Shown here piece by piece: positions 24,988-47,900 of a stretch of DNA of 64,000 nt. Made by a program: the position numbers and the translations under genes. Each line of letters starts with the position of its first letter. Positions within the stretch are counted from its first letter, which is position 1. The DNA is from Litomosoides sigmodontis (lineage: Eukaryota > Nematoda > Chromadorea > Rhabditida > Onchocercidae), in assembly GCA_963070105.1 (NCBI GenBank), contig OY718808.1:9405398-9469397 (forward strand). Reading direction: 5' to 3'. The notes beneath the pieces were generated by a model. It was not told the DNA's origin. It ran no database searches and saw only the letters and a program-made list of their open reading frames with translations.

Positions 24988-27900
24988 CTCGTCTCGTAAT
25001 ACCGGGAACAATTGAAGCTGTTAATTGTTTCGCTGATCTTTCAGGCTAACTTCAATTCTGTAAAAAAATTTGTTCAAAAAATATGCTTGATCAACACCAC
25101 AACAACGATTGCATATTTTAGCCGTAAAGTGTGAAACAGACCTAAAATGCTATCTTATCATTTAAAAATTTACCGACTGTATCTATCTCTATACATACCT
25201 AATAGAGTGATAGAGAAGAGATTAGAACAAGTGACATTGATGACCTGTGTGTTAGAGATAATATGAAACAAAAAGAATTAGGTTAGAAAATTATTGTTAT
25301 CAAAAAAAAGAAGGGAAAACAATGATATCTAAATAATTGAATAAAAATGTTACCTGTGAAATGAATGAGTGATTGTAAATCATTATCGCTCTCCAAAATC
25401 GTCTTTCTCTCTTATTCGTCGTTCCTCCTCATCTGTCAAAAATGATTTAATTTACCAAACTTCATACTATCACTTGATTCTTGCGTTTCCTTCCCTCTTG
25501 TCCTTTAAATTAATTAGTTAGATTGACTGCAAAAGAATGAAGTACGCCTTACAGGAGGGCTAGCGCAAAAAAAGTGAAAAAATTTTGAAAAAAACGATTC
25601 AATTGATCTCTCTCATTTTATTCAAATAGTCGAAAATAGTACATTGAGCAGGAATGCTGAAGTGGTAGATGGGACAAGTTACGGAAAATAATATTAACTG
25701 AAGGAAAACCGGAAATGGAACCACTCAGGCTTCATGGACGAATATTTCATTGCAAAAGAAAGACGATGTAAAGAATATGAGGGATTGAAAATTGTGGTGC
25801 GGGTGGGATCGATAATGATTGCATCCGAAGTGATGAATTCATCCATCTATTTGGGCATGGACTCGATCCGATAATTAGGAAACACATTATTTTCCCATAT
25901 TTTTCACATTCAAATTTGTCCTAAAATTCAAATCAAAAATGGAAAGAAGAATGAATAGAGGATAGCTCAGGCTTCGTTCTTCTTTTAAAGCGAATATAAT
26001 CGAAATTTTTAGCTATTCCAAAAATACAAGCAATACAAATAATAACCGGACAGAAATAGGACGGTTTACGGTGTAAATTTAAATCACTCGAAGGTTGGAG
26101 TAATTAATGAAACAATGCACTATGAAACAACTGGAAACGTTTTATTACAATTGAAATAATTTAATTGTAATTTGTAACTGTAAAAAAATCGAGTAATAGC
26201 AAGTAGAAATCTTCTGGACCTGACGACCACAACCAAATAAGTAAAATGGAAGGATAATTATTCTCAACCCATCAATACAAAGATGGAAATGCGTCGGGAA
26301 ACTTCCAGAATTGAACAAAACAGTAGGACGAAACTAATTTCACTGAAACAACTTGGAAACACAGGTAAATTGCAAGATGCAAACATTCATGAAAACAAAA
26401 AATCAAAATTAAACGAGTCGAAAATAGCAAAAATAACTAGAAATAGCAAACAATGAAGGCAAGAAAAGGCTGGAAAACGTCAGCAAAAGCGAATTCATTA
26501 ATTACAATTCAAAAATTTCACTGCGAACTAGCGTGGCCTTCTGAAAAAGTGTCAGTAAGCAAGCGAAAAACAAGAATTAATCACATCAATGCATGATTAG
26601 TGCTTTGTGAGGAGGAGAGTGAATGAAAAGATTGCTTATTTCAAAACCTTTCAAAGGTTTAAACTTAAAAATTTTTTCTCAAAAGTTTAAAGGTCTAAAC
26701 CTTCAAAACATAAATGCCAAAAATAGTAATAGCAGCCAGCGTGAAAAGATCTGTGAAGCAGATAAAATTTAATTGTAAATTAAGAAAACTATTCACTACC
26801 TCCATTTAGCAACTGAATGGATCTGCTAAATTCGAGCTAAATCTACTAAACGAGAAATAAAACATTGTGCAATACTTCACGTACACAATATCAACGTGAT
26901 AATAAGAACTGTATCGTACAGTGGTAACTATTTAGGTTATAAATTAGCACATACAGTAGCAGAGTAATGCTAATTTGCAGTTAGTAGTAATCCTAATGGT
27001 TACACTAAAAATAACCAAATTTTCCATTGTTGTATAAATAAGTGTTATTGAGATATATTCGACTATTTGTTAAATGAAAAGTATGTTTAACCATAGCATC
27101 AATGCTACTGTATTATAAGATGTGTCGACGAATACTGTAAATTACTATAATGCATTACTGTAAATTTCATAATTCCTGAGAATGTGAGAGAGGGAGAGAG
27201 AGAGATGGATGGCGCTTAGGATGTTGCCTAAATGATAAGATTGTTGATGAGAAGAGGAAAGATGATTTTTGAATGTAAACAATTGAAATGACTGGAATGA
27301 TAAATTTCTCTTCGTCGCACAGTTCGTTCTAAGCGTAACTCTGATAAGATGCAGCATGTGTTCCTATCATTGCTGTTACCATTTAATTATTTAATTTTTT
27401 TTAATTTAAATTAAATGCGAAAATGGGAGATAGAGATAGAGCGAGGGAATGAGAGAGAGAAAGAGAGAGAGGAGTAAAACAAATAGTAATTCTATGCTGT
27501 AGAGTAATGATAAAAAAGATAATAAATAGTAATTTCTTACTGCAAAATAGCTGTTCGATTTTTGAAAATCATCTATAAATTTTATTTTGTACTTTTGCAT
27601 GAGTTGTATATCATCTCTGTAAGCTTTCCTCTCTTTTTCTTTCCTCTAATTCAAAGGAAATGCATGCTTAACGGTTCATTCGTTGTGATCGGTACGTGAA
27701 ATGAGAGGAAATTTTAATTTTGAAAAATTTAGTGAAATAATAATTTGATCATTTCTTTGTCGTTCACTGCTAAAAGTATGCTAAAGCTTAAAGCAAATAA
27801 AAAAGGGGTGAGTTTAGTTCGCGTGCTATCTGCACAAAAACTGTCTGATATGATATGTGGAGCGATTAAATGGAACATCTCTTATCACATTATCATTGCT

Positions 27901-28691
27901 TTCATGAAATTGAACGGAGCCTACCATCGACTAACATGCAAACATACGGATAGATATTGTATAAATGTGTTGATTGCTAACACGCTATCAGAGCAGCTCA
28001 ATGATTGCTTCGTCTCTCTCTCTCTCTCTCTCTCTCTCCCTCCCTCCCTCTTTTTATCAACTTTAAATCGTCACCTTTCAACCTTCTTTCTCTTCGTGTT
28101 TCTTTTTCCTTCATCATTATGTACTTGCTGTACAATGAATTCAACTTCATTTAGCAAAGAAAAAACGAAAAAGCACTTTTTTTTCAAATTTTTAGATTTC
28201 TATGGATATATAACTCATAAATTAACGAAAAAATTTCTTTTATCTTAAAGGGAACAACAATTATTTTCGCTCCTTTCAAAAGTCAAATTTATTAAGATTT
28301 GTCTATTTACAGTGACGCCTACCTTGCTACCCAATTACATTAATATTTTCATACATCTCACTCACGTACTGTAATCGCCTAACAGTGCTGCAATGTAACT
28401 AACCTTTAGATTTGATCCTGAGGAGAATACAATAAATGATCAATCAATAGTGCTTGTCACTATCAATTATTACTGTAAAAAATTCTTTAACAATCTAATT
28501 AACAAAATTCTGGAGGAGGGTGTAATGAATAAAACATACGAGTTTTTGAAGCTATCGCTTAAGAAAAATAAATAAATTTTAACTTTTGATTTCTTTTTCC
28601 ACCGTTAATCGCTTTAGCACCAAACATCGTTAGAAAATTCATTAACTACCGTGAAATCCCGTGTTACTATTGAAAGTCATTTTCAAGTGTT
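24988..28691. other. Intergenic, microsatellites only
   Basis: 3.7 kb of AT-rich DNA between the divergent ground-like and STAT genes, presumably holding both promoters. GA/CT microsatellites occur at about 27187-27207, 27420-27475 and 28014-28050. The 167-codon plus-strand frame at 27745-28248 runs through the CT tract and resembles no family. No other feature was recognised. Confidence 0.55.
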
Positions 28692-36229
<7,538 letters not shown>

Positions 36230-37730
36230 GTGTATTACATTCCTGTATTTACATATTGTTGTTTGAATTAGTTAGTAAGAAATTTGACTTTCAATCAACC
36301 AGTCTAAGAAAAATAAATTAATCCGCAAACCATTGCAGAGGGGTTAAATCACTCGTTGTGTTTCAGACCGATGGAATCTTTCAAATAAGGTTGCATAAAC
36401 CTAAAGACTATAATGATTACGAATACGAGTAGCCACTTTCCTCTACAGTCTTCGAGAAGTCTTGTTGCTGAGAAATTCAAAGAATATCCATCTCAAAAGT
36501 ACTTGTGCAACTGAATTAGTTCATCGTTTCCACTTCTCTGAACCCTGTCAACTTGAACGAACGCTCGAAGAATAGGAAAGTGATATTTCAATTTCTGATT
36601 TCGCATCCCTCTATATTTTCATTCAGGGCTGTAATTATTCCTTAGTATCTTCTGACTGGCATGAAAAGAGCAGGTGATTTCATTGAATCAATTATTTACT
36701 GAAATATGAAATTACAGATAACGGAATCATTTAAAAAAGTGAACCGGTTCAGCAGAGAATTCTTCGCATAAAAGTGATGAAAAACATGGGAAATCATTAA
36801 TAATTGGTGAAACGAATTGCGGAAAGCGTGCAAAATTATTACACAGAAATATCAATTTCACCAGGTTTTATGCATAAAAAGACCCAAGAAAGTGTGGAAA
36901 ACATTGGCATCTAAGAAACCTTTCCGCCAAAAAAAAGTTACTAATTACACAGTAATTCAGAATTTCAGGTCTACTTTATTTAAGTAGTTCACAGAAAAAA
37001 CGTGTACAGAAATTATGAAAGCCGAAAAATTCCATCATAATGTGTTATAAGAACCGAAAAAACAACTGATGGAAATACAAAATCATGGTAATTCCAATAC
37101 AAAAACACTTGAATCTGAGATAAAGCATTTCGAAGTCTCTAAAAAAGCGAACTACGCACCTAATAAGTTAGAATTACCCGCATGCGAAAGTTGACAATGG
37201 TTATGCATTTTACTGTTCCTTAACTGAAATTAAGGATATTACTAGCTGAGCAAATGTAATAAATAAAACAAGCAACTACCCATAATTCTATCAGTGAAGT
37301 TTAAGCAACCCTCATTTGAACATCAAATTTTCGTCAACATTAATTCTTGGAGAAAAGAGCCTCGCTGACTGATTCATCTTTTATATCAGAGCAACATGGT
37401 ATGGCTTGTAAGTTTTTAATGAAAAATGCGTATTCTTGGCTCACCAACCTGAAATTTTCAGTAAAACCCAAAGTTAATTCAATAACTCAAAAGTCTTACA
37501 TGAATCTTTAAAAATCTCAAATCGAAAATTTCATGTATTTCAGCATATTTTCTTATGTATTCTCTCCAATCTCCAACAACGAACTTCGACTTCAAGCCGT
37601 ACTGTGTATATAAATAAAACTTGTGAATAGTGAATAGTAAAATAAAACTTGTAAATAGTTCTTTCTTGCCTTGAAACGATTTTTTTGTTTCTTAATACTA
37701 TTTCCAATTTTCATTGTCAGTAATAATATC
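36230..37730. other. Convergent intergenic region
   Basis: 3' flanks of STAT (+) and VPS54 (-). No exon with convincing splice signals and family resemblance was found. A minus-strand patch at about 37560-37605 follows an ACACAG acceptor but reaches a stop in the frame needed to extend VPS54. Confidence 0.45.
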
Positions 37731-40700
37731 TTACCCAAATGTGAGTGAATCGTGCGGGGTAATGTTCATTTGAGCTAAGCGAGCTTTCAAATTTTCCTTA
37801 AAATTCTTGTGAACCCGTAAGAACAAATTCTGAAAATCAAACAATAAATTTGTTTGATTTAAAAAAAAAGCAAAAAAAACCATTATAGATTCATACCACA
37901 AATAGAGCGAAAATTTCAATTTCAAGATAAAACTGAAATCTAAAGTAGAAATAGTTATAGATGTAATTTCCCTCTTCATAAAGTGCCATTGGAACAGAAA
38001 TGGGCAATAATTAGGCAGCAAATATTACTTTAATCATGTTTTCCGGCATAATTCCAGTAAGACCATTGTAGAATTTTCCAAGCTGTCGACACATTTGTTG
38101 AAATGCTGGTGATGGTGTAGAGCATTTCACATCCCACTGCAAGAAAAATACATCAGGTGTATCAAAATTTAAGAAACAAACATGAGTCATTGTAGAAGTA
38201 TAAAAGAAAACTAGGGCTACAATAACCGGCACGCCATTCTACAAACAAAACTAATTCTTTTTAGGTGGAAAGCACGACGTATATTGTGTAAGCTCACCAC
38301 TTGAAGTTGCATAACAAGATGATGGTCTATGACGGCAATTAGTTTGTTCATAATCTCTTGCGCATGATCATTGTAATCCTGAAAAAGTTGCACAGCTCAA
38401 AATCAACATGTAAAGTAAACAGTACGATTTTATGAACCTAGAGAATCAGATAACAGTAATATATGGTGGTAATATAAGTTATCACAGAGCTAAATGCAAA
38501 CTCAGATCAGCAAAAATTTACTCTAACTAACTGATCGACATGTCGCAGCAAAGGCTGTTTGTCAGCAGAAAGTTTTTCCTCAAATACAGCTCGAATAAAT
38601 GGTACAAATCGGAGAATTAATTGCAGGCATCTCGAGGAAAGAGCTACAAAATTCAATAAACGGTATAAAACGGTAACTTTTTCTGGAAGAAACAAAGAGG
38701 CATTAAATTTAAAAACTACAAGTTACTCTTTTTTTATTGTAAATCAAATATCATCAAACATTTCGTAGTGGAATTTTATTATATTAATAGCAAAGATCGA
38801 AATTCAGACTGAAAACAAACAAGTATATTAGCCAGTATTCTATTTCGAAAGTCCCTCAACATTAAGTAAAAATTCGCCAGATTCCTTGATAAAATAAATA
38901 AAATACGATGACGGATTGTATGACTACCGTAAGACGCAATTATTCGGCTATACATAAATCTATGGTGTTTTTAGAATAACATACCTAAATGTCGGACACT
39001 TATCGATTTGAGGCCAATAAGCTGTAAAGCGCCTGCTCCAAGAATCAGCTGACAGCTACGACTATTGTAATTTTTTAGCAGCTCTATTAGACACATCAAA
39101 AGTTCGGAAGCATATTCCGGAAGTACAGCTAAAGCATCACAATATTGAGCCATTATCTGCAGCAGAATAAAGGCTGTTCTGAAAACGGAAATAAGTTGAG
39201 AGGTTTTATCAGAGAGGGAAAAGTTCAGCAACTGAAAAACGAAAAATTGAGTCCTACAAACCTCATTTTAGATGTTGAAACTGAAATTTTATCTGAATTC
39301 CTCAATTCAAATTTAATTAAGAAACCAAAACAATAAAAATGCACCCTACAACAACATATGGCTCGCCACCGATCAGTAAATTCTGTTTAAATTCACAGCA
39401 GTTTCCAATTCCTGATGAGCCTACATCAGACAAACGATTTGTTTGCAAGCATAAATCGGCAAGACGCTGAAAGTGTTCCGGAACATTGCCAGCACGCCAA
39501 GTTTCCGTATCCAGAATATTGCTGCAAAAAAACAGATTGCTCGAGCTACAGCTGTTAAGAAATCCACTTTATCATTCTCAAAAGGCTGAAAGCATCACTG
39601 CACAAAAGGGTAGAAATTCGTTTTAAAAAAGTGAATATAATTATGCACAATTTCCCACTTGTTTACACTTGCCGATAATTTGTCACAATGAAACACACCT
39701 CAGCTTAGTTTTCCGATCTTCGTGAAATTTCTTGATGAAACTGCTGCCTTGCTGAAGAATACACAAGCGCAGAGGTGAAGAGACTTTTTTTTCATTTCCA
39801 ATTAACGTTTGGCAATTACTCACAAATTCTTCTATAGCACGCATTACACTATCAAATTCGAATAACGATAACCGGTCAAGGAAGCCATCCTGAAATACTA
39901 TTCATACATATGGAAGATATATGGAAGAAAGGAACTTTATGACATTCAGTCGTGTTTCCAACTTCTCAAAAAATCATCTCCCCCTTTCTCAAAAAATTAT
40001 CTAAAAATTTTAATTGAAAAGTTGTTTTTTACTCCAAGGTAAGATCAGTTGAAATCGACTACATACTTTTGATCTAGCAGCTATTAGACGACAGCTTCGT
40101 TCCTGAGCCGTGTATATTGTATGTTCCGTGAGGGAAGCTATTGCCAGTCTGAGCTTCAAAGGAAAATAATGACTTATATTTAAGGGACAAAAAATGTCCT
40201 AAAGTTAATAAAATTTCCAAAGTCCTTTTTAAAAGTAAGAATTTGGTTCCGAAAACATTTTTATTAAAACTTTCAGCTGGAAAATTAAATTTTTTGGAAA
40301 TTCAACCAGACTGGATATTCAAAGAAGTCTAGAAGTTATGAAAATTTATCGAAATATACTGCTATGAGATAGGGTAAATCAAGGTGATCGATAAAAGAGA
40401 TGATATCAGAAAATCACCTGACTGATTGTCCTGCACGGCACTGAGAGAAATGAAGAAGGTGTTGTAGCCGTTGGTATTGTCGCAACCATATCTGAAACAA
40501 TATTTCCTACTTGGAAAACATTTCTTCGTCTACTTTCTACTTTACTAATATTTTGCTGATTTTCAATGTTTTTTATACCTCTCTCTTTATTCGATAATGA
40601 TATTGAAGACTTGATTTCTGCTTCCATTTCATCATCTGTATCCAGTTTTGCTGTTTCATCAGCATCTGCTCTCTGCACTGAATCTGATAAATTAACTGCA

Positions 40701-41883
40701 AGCGTGAACTTATCTCCATTCCCATGTTCTTGGATAGAGCCGGTACTAAATGATAACGATTATATAACCAAGATTTATAACTTTTAGCATGTACCAAATT
40801 CCAGGCTAAGAACTTCGTCAGACCAATTTTTTCCTAGAAAAACACTAAATGTTTAGAAAACAGAAACTGTTCCACAGTTATTCAAATGTTCAAATCATTT
40901 CAAATACCATAAGGAAGAATTATCATCAAAACGTCGAGTCTAATGTACTTTAACGATGTTTAAGCTTTTTTAACTTAGTAAGAGCACATTTAAACCTTGA
41001 TTTCTAAACCACTGGAATACCGGCCAGGTTTAAATTTCACCATGATTCCATGAAAGACTAACTTTTCTACAATTTCCTGGTCTTGCACAGACCTTATAGA
41101 AATAGCTTCCGAGAAATGATCAATGTTATCCAGAATAACTTCCTGAATGTTCTGTACCCTACGGCACATAAAATAAAGGACACGTAAGACATGCTGTAGT
41201 GTCGCGATCCACTGATCGAAATTCAACCTTCGCATTTGGGTGCTCAAATTACCAAGTGATGGATCGAACTCCGCTAACTCCCGGTCACCCATATTTCGCA
41301 CTATATGTGTTTTTATTATCTATAACATAATAGTTTTTATGAATAACAAATGCCGTCTTCTATGAATCTCATGGAGACTGTCAATCATTTAAATTAACAA
41401 ACCTGCCTTAGCGAATTTTTCAGCGCTACAACTATCTCTTCTTGTAATATGTGAACAAACCGATATTCATTCACTTGCAACAAGCCAATTACAATCGGAT
41501 TTATGTGTCCCTGAAAAGAATTGAGAGATCAGGAGTGACAAGTTGACAGTGACAAGAACTTTTCTATCATAATTTAATGCATATCCTGATTTTTCGAAAA
41601 TATGGAAGACTTTCTGTTATACAAACTTACCCTCTATTCCTTCGCCATTTCCAAGCGCTACATTTATATCTGTTCTTATTTTTCATTGAAATTAGATTTA
41701 ATACTAAAAAACAAACCTCTTGATAAGCAGCATCATCCTCAGTTTCACATGTTCGTCCAAGTTCTTTCTGTATCAAAGTAACAAATTCTTCATGAAGCAT
41801 TTTTGCGATAACCTTACGCAGCTCCTGTAACTGCGGGCCGAGATGCCTGCAACAACAAGGTAATTGTTACTGTCATAATTCAA

Positions 41884-41949
<66 letters not shown>

Positions 41950-44900
41950 CAGATAAGCTGATTAGCCCAAATGAAGGATATTATCACACGTATCGTTTGC
42001 ATCAAGTGAATAATACTATTAGGAAACAGAATACACATTGATAATCCAACTAATAGACGGAACTTTAGAATGAACATGTAAGTGAACAGTAACTCTCTCG
42101 AAAAGTTAACCTGAAGCATGTAACACCTCGCAATTCGTTGTTCAAGACATCCTGCGCCGTTTCGATACATTCCAAAGCTTTTGGATAGTCATTTTGATTC
42201 AGTAGTATTTGGACAGTTAGCTGAGCGTCTCGAAGGCATGCCATGTCCTGCAAAACAAGATTAAATTCACTACTGAAAGCTTGAGAAGTATAATTAATGC
42301 AGCGCCCTCAGTAATCTTTAATGCAGTGCCCAATATCAAAATTACACAATGTTACTGAAAGCATTCATTAGTTCAGCAAAACCAAGCAATCAAAGTATAT
42401 GAAAGAACGATCGAAGCAGCGCGAAATCTGGGTAGAGAGAATAAAGAAAAGTTAGCTTATCGTTACACGCTTTAAGAGCCTCACGGAAGAGATATTGCTT
42501 TGTGATAGTGGGCATGTTTCCAACACTAATTGCAAGTTATAAATTTTCATTCACTTTGAGAAAAGATAATTTGGAAAAAAAACTAACTCGTAATTTCTGT
42601 AATACTTTCTCACGCTGTTGTCGTATTTTATACATGCTTACAATATTTATCATCCGATGGTACAACCTCTCGTCGACTTTTTTCAGATTTTGCCTAAAAA
42701 ATCCATGGGATTCCTAAGCAAAAGTTACTATTTGTTGTTTTCACATCGATAACTATGCCGTGTGCAAGACAATGTAATATATAAATAAATTTTCACGATA
42801 TTTAGCAAAAAATCACATCGTAAAAAAAATGGAGTCTTTTGACGATCTAAATCAGTACCATGGAATAAAATTTTCTGAAAATATTCCCCTCTACTCATTA
42901 AAAAGCACCTTATTACTGCAACCCTTTCCGCAGCATCTGTCAATTCACCACTCAGACTTCCACATGATATAACTGTTTTCCAAAATGCATTGGATTTCAG
43001 TGCCAACTGATTGTTCAACCTCGCATCAACCAGATCATGATAAAACTCAAGGCACTGTTGTAACATATCATATGGTCTAAAACAACGGCCATTTGCTGCT
43101 ATGTACGATTCATGCATCTGAAAAATTATTTATTTCAGCAGAAAAATGGTAACCAGAAAAAATAACAATTTATACTCTCAAAACATATAAAGTAAAAACA
43201 CATTCACATATGAAATAAAAAGCAGTAAACTTGGACTTTGTAAGTTGGACTTTTCTACAAATAAACTCAAATTCTACCATTGTGTCTGTCACGAAAATGA
43301 GGGATTGCATTAGAACAAATGAAAAGAAGTCTAGGACAAGGAATTTGCATTAAATAATGTAGCATGGGAATGAGATGGAATAACGCTTGACTTCAGCGAA
43401 ATGTTGTTCCAAATATCCATTAAAAAGGAGTTTACCTGCAGTGATTTTGAATCTTCCGAGATACTTGGCGTAGGAGATGTACCACTACCGCATGGCTGTC
43501 GTTCGACAAATGCTGCATGCGGTTTACCACTGACTTGTAAACGATCAACTTCTCCGGGAACAGGTTCCAGGAAAATTGCTTCAAAGGTTGACAAATCAGC
43601 GAGTGAAAAATGCGGATCCAGAAGAATCTTCAACATCATCGATAAAAAACAAACTTATCAGTAATTACTTTATTCATAGTAAAACATACTCTCCAACTTA
43701 ATATATCACATTCTAGAGATCATATTAGATGTGGAGATAGTTTCATAAAATATTGGCCTAAACACATATTCCACCCTACGAGAAACATGAAAATACTCAA
43801 ATCTAGCGAATCACAAACCACTGGTACATCATCAACATCGATACGCGTATCATTCTCATGCCGTGCTAATGTTCGTCGAAGCTCATATTTCGCTCTTAAA
43901 CACTGGCGGTGTTTCTAGAAAAAAATTAATGCAAGGTTAAAACATGGAATTCTAAAAAAGCGCTTACATAAAAATAATAATCTTGACTATTACAATCGTT
44001 ACAACAAGAAGTCCCATTCCAACAACGATAACAAACCTTAGCAGTGGTTTTAAGATACTTTTTAAAATGATCTAATAACACAGCAGGAAGGGACTGTGAC
44101 GGTGATACCCGGTCTTTGGGCACAAATGAATCGCCCCAGTGCCTGGTGAAAAAGGTTTGCACTTCCGTTCGAGAACATTTTGGATCCAACAGTACTGCTG
44201 ACAGATTTTGGGTGAAACTGGAAATATAAGACAATGTTATTGCTTCATTCCCTGAGTTATCTTTTAAATTTCATGACTAGAGAGATGACTAAAAGAAATC
44301 CTAGACCTAGGCAATATATAATTAAAACGCCAAATTATCAACAATACGCTCATGTTTTCAAAGAATAACTGCAAATTCAATCATCTCGTTCTTGTTATTC
44401 TTCTTTGATAATTTCTATACATTTTTTTTTTATTCACCAATTTTGTATATATGAAAATCATCTGTCCCAAGAACTGTTTGCATATAACGCTTGTAGTTGC
44501 TGGTCCACCAAAAGATTTGAGACTAAGGTTTTTAGAAAAAAATTGCAATAAACTGAAAACTTATAGTTAATATAATTTTCCGCTCCCGTGCTCCACATGC
44601 GGCAACTTTATTTATAATTTAAAATTGTTCGGAAAAAATCCTGCATTCAAAAACAGTATCCCTTCCTTGACCTTTAAAGATAGGAATGTTAGATTTCCTG
44701 TTATCTGCTCCCGTTGATAAATTTTCTTCTCGACATTCAATTATAAAAGTTCCCAACAGTGAACAAAAAACAGCTCACAAGTGAGCAAGAAAGTATCTCA
44801 AACTGAATATTTTTAGCATGAGACCAACTAACATAAGTTCAGTTACTAATTAAAATATGCAAAAATAACGTCCCGGAAAGCAGGAAGAAAATCGTGACCT

Positions 44901-47900
44901 ATATGAGAGAATTTCTAATTCAAACAGATGTTTCCATTGTTAAATTATTTACAAAGTAATTTTCCTCTCCTATTGTTGCTACTTCGCCACCCTTTCATCA
45001 TACTATTTCAAAAATTTGTCTTTACAATGGATAAGAAAAAAGGGAAAAGAATGACTAGCAAGTGGATTAGGTACTGGCAAATTATATCTTTAATTATTTG
45101 TCCTCTTTATTTCTACCTCTAAAGTTTCAATTACAGAATTTATTAGCATTTGCGTGCCATTATCGAGAAACCTGAGAGGTCGTAGTGACGAAGTAAGAAC
45201 TGCACTTCTGTGATTTCAATTAACAAAGAACAATTTCCTTTCTGCAGTATAGTCATTTACTTTCATCACAGTTCAGCTAAAATCGAATTTATTAAAAAAA
45301 AATCGAACACAAAGAGGAATTAAAAGGTGCACAAGGTTTCTTTTTTAGTAACATTTCCTAGCACACCACACAAACAACCCTTTCCATTTGTGTTTTTTAT
45401 TTGTAAAAAATTGATGTATTGATGCCCTGCCAATAAAAAAAATAAATTACTCACCAACGAAGCGATGAAAAACTCTTCAAATTCTTCCGAAATTTCATTT
45501 CGAGCACACTTATTTTGAATACTTAAAATATTTTACATTCTCGCAGTTTCTTTTAGAAAATATTGTACCATTTATTCCCATCGAGATTTAAAAATGAAAG
45601 CTACTTTTTATTTTCACGACTAGTATTATTGTCGCTCATCATCATATTTAAAGCAGTTAAGTAAAAGTCACAAATTTAATTTCATTCTCATCTCTCTCGG
45701 TTTATTGTTATCCTAATCTTCGTATTGTACATAACTATGCTTAAAGATCTCGTTCAAAATAATCGTGCATTTGTAGTTAAAACCATTTTCACGAAACAAA
45801 ACTGAAATCTAATTATGTCATTACTCTTGAACATTTTTTTTCATTGTCAGTGCCACAGTTCTAGCGAACTTGTCCATCAGGGAAATCAAATATTGAGGAA
45901 ATTACTTCGCTGCCAAAAACTATTCCAAGTTCATAAACAAAGCACTAGGAATGCAAGGTTATCACTGAAATATCTAATGAAACCTGCTGATTACAAATAT
46001 TCCGATTTCTTCCTCTCATTTTTGCCAATTTTATTTGGCAAATTGCAACCTCATCTAATCCTAGAGTTTAAAACAGGGGTTGCAGGATACCAAAACCCGT
46101 GCCTGAAAACATCTGATAGGTGAGAACAAATAGTAATAGGCTGCTTAATACTACCTTGTAACAATTGCTTATTTTTCAAGTACTGCTATATAAATGTATA
46201 TTCTTTTCAGTTGATTCTTTTCAGGATGACGCTAACAAAGACCAGATCAGAATGGAAATAAACAACAACAAGCATATTCACGATAGCATTATCAACCCAG
46301 AACAAGAAATGCTGATAAGCCTCACATCTCCAGAAACCGATTTTCTACATAATCTACAAAGTTCACACTTCAGCCTATCATCACTGTTCAGCAGTAGATA
46401 TCCTGCTCAGGCCACATTAATGGCAGATAAACCTGCTATTTCTTCTTTAAACGTTCGAAGTTCACATCTAAATTTGGAGATTCCACGATCTACCTGCTAT
46501 AAACAATCTGAAATTACCAAAGGCTACTATGCTCCATCAACAGAGTCAAAAACCGTACAAACTCAAACGTTTTCAACATTCAAAACGAACAAGCCTATTC
46601 TGACGAAACCACGCATACAACGAGAAAGCCAACAAAACCCAATTAATTTCGATTTCAAATCATTAAAACTAAAGAATCCAACAATTTCTGTTCGAACTCG
46701 ACTTTTGAGCCATGAAGATGACAGCGAGGAAGAGAATCGGCATTTGAGTGATATCGAACTTCTCCGACAAGTATACGACGAGCTACGACACAAAATAAGC
46801 CAAGCGTAAGTTGAATGAGAGAAATTTATTCCCCTACTTGTATAACAACAGGTTCACGCAGGAATGAAACAAATGTCTTAAAAGTGTAGTCCTAAACAGG
46901 CCAGAAGCAGAACAGATAGACAATCAATAATTCCATTCCTAAACATTATGCGTTTGTGGAGCTCCAATATTTTCCTTGAAATAACTCAATTTGTTGATAA
47001 AATTACTGCCACACTTAAAAATCTCCTTGTCAGTTCACAGGATCAAAACATGGCACAACTGACGATAAACAAAGGAATCAGCTGGAAAGAATGCTTTCTC
47101 GGTGAACGAATGCGAAGATGGAGCCTTTGGTTCATTATCACCTTCTTGGCTGCGATGACCATTCGAGATATTACTCTGCTGGTATCATTTAACTAAACTC
47201 GAACGATATCAAAGAATGTCTCACTTTCACGAACTTTTCTAAGATGAAATATCTTTCTACCAGAAATATCCGCATTTTTTGTACTATTCGAATTCTCTTA
47301 TTAAATTTTTCTTGCGTTACCAATTCCCGATATAAAAGAAATAAGAGATACGATAACTGTGGCTAATAAGAGATAGAAAAACCTGAAGATTTTTAAAATG
47401 CTTAGGTGATAGAATACATGGAATATCCGAAACAGTCGAACATGAACATAATGTTCAACGAATCAATGTACATGCCAAATATCACATTTTGCATGTCGAG
47501 ACAACAGGCTTGGAGCCACTTCCCTCTCAATAATTCAGGACTGGTTGATGAATGGGACAGAAGAGTTCAGGTAAACTGAAAAGGAAAATAAGCAGTTGGA
47601 GAAAAGTTAAATAAGGACCGAGCAATGAATTGCTTTCAGGAAAAATGCTGCTTCAAAATATTCTGAACCAATTTGTTAAGAATATCTTTAAAAAATGCAC
47701 ATCTCACTTCCCATCCAAATTGATGTTTTCAGTCAAGCAAAATAAATTCTATTTATGTACAATTGCGCAAAATATTCAGGTAGAACTCAAGAAACTGAAT
47801 TCTCGACAAAAATTTCTGGATGAAGCTTGGGATTATCGGCTAATAGTTGAAGCCTATGAGGTAATCGCAACCCTGAACAGTATGGAACGAGAAACAACAG

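Noticed and set aside
27745..28248. 167-codon open frame as a gene
   Set aside because: It runs through a CT microsatellite, has no splice context, and its composition is AT-driven.
41880..42170. Open frame ending in a Tyr-Ile repeat
   Set aside because: It is a translation of the (TA)n microsatellite in a VPS54 intron.
45455..45498. Start exon MKFRKNLKSFSSL for VPS54
   Set aside because: It fits by phase, but the linker exon at 50569-50488 also fits and gives a far better match to the VPS54 N-terminal core.
45815..46123. 102-codon plus-strand frame as first exon of the DEG/ENaC gene
   Set aside because: It ends at a good donor but in phase 2, and every acceptor before 46252 then leads to an early stop.
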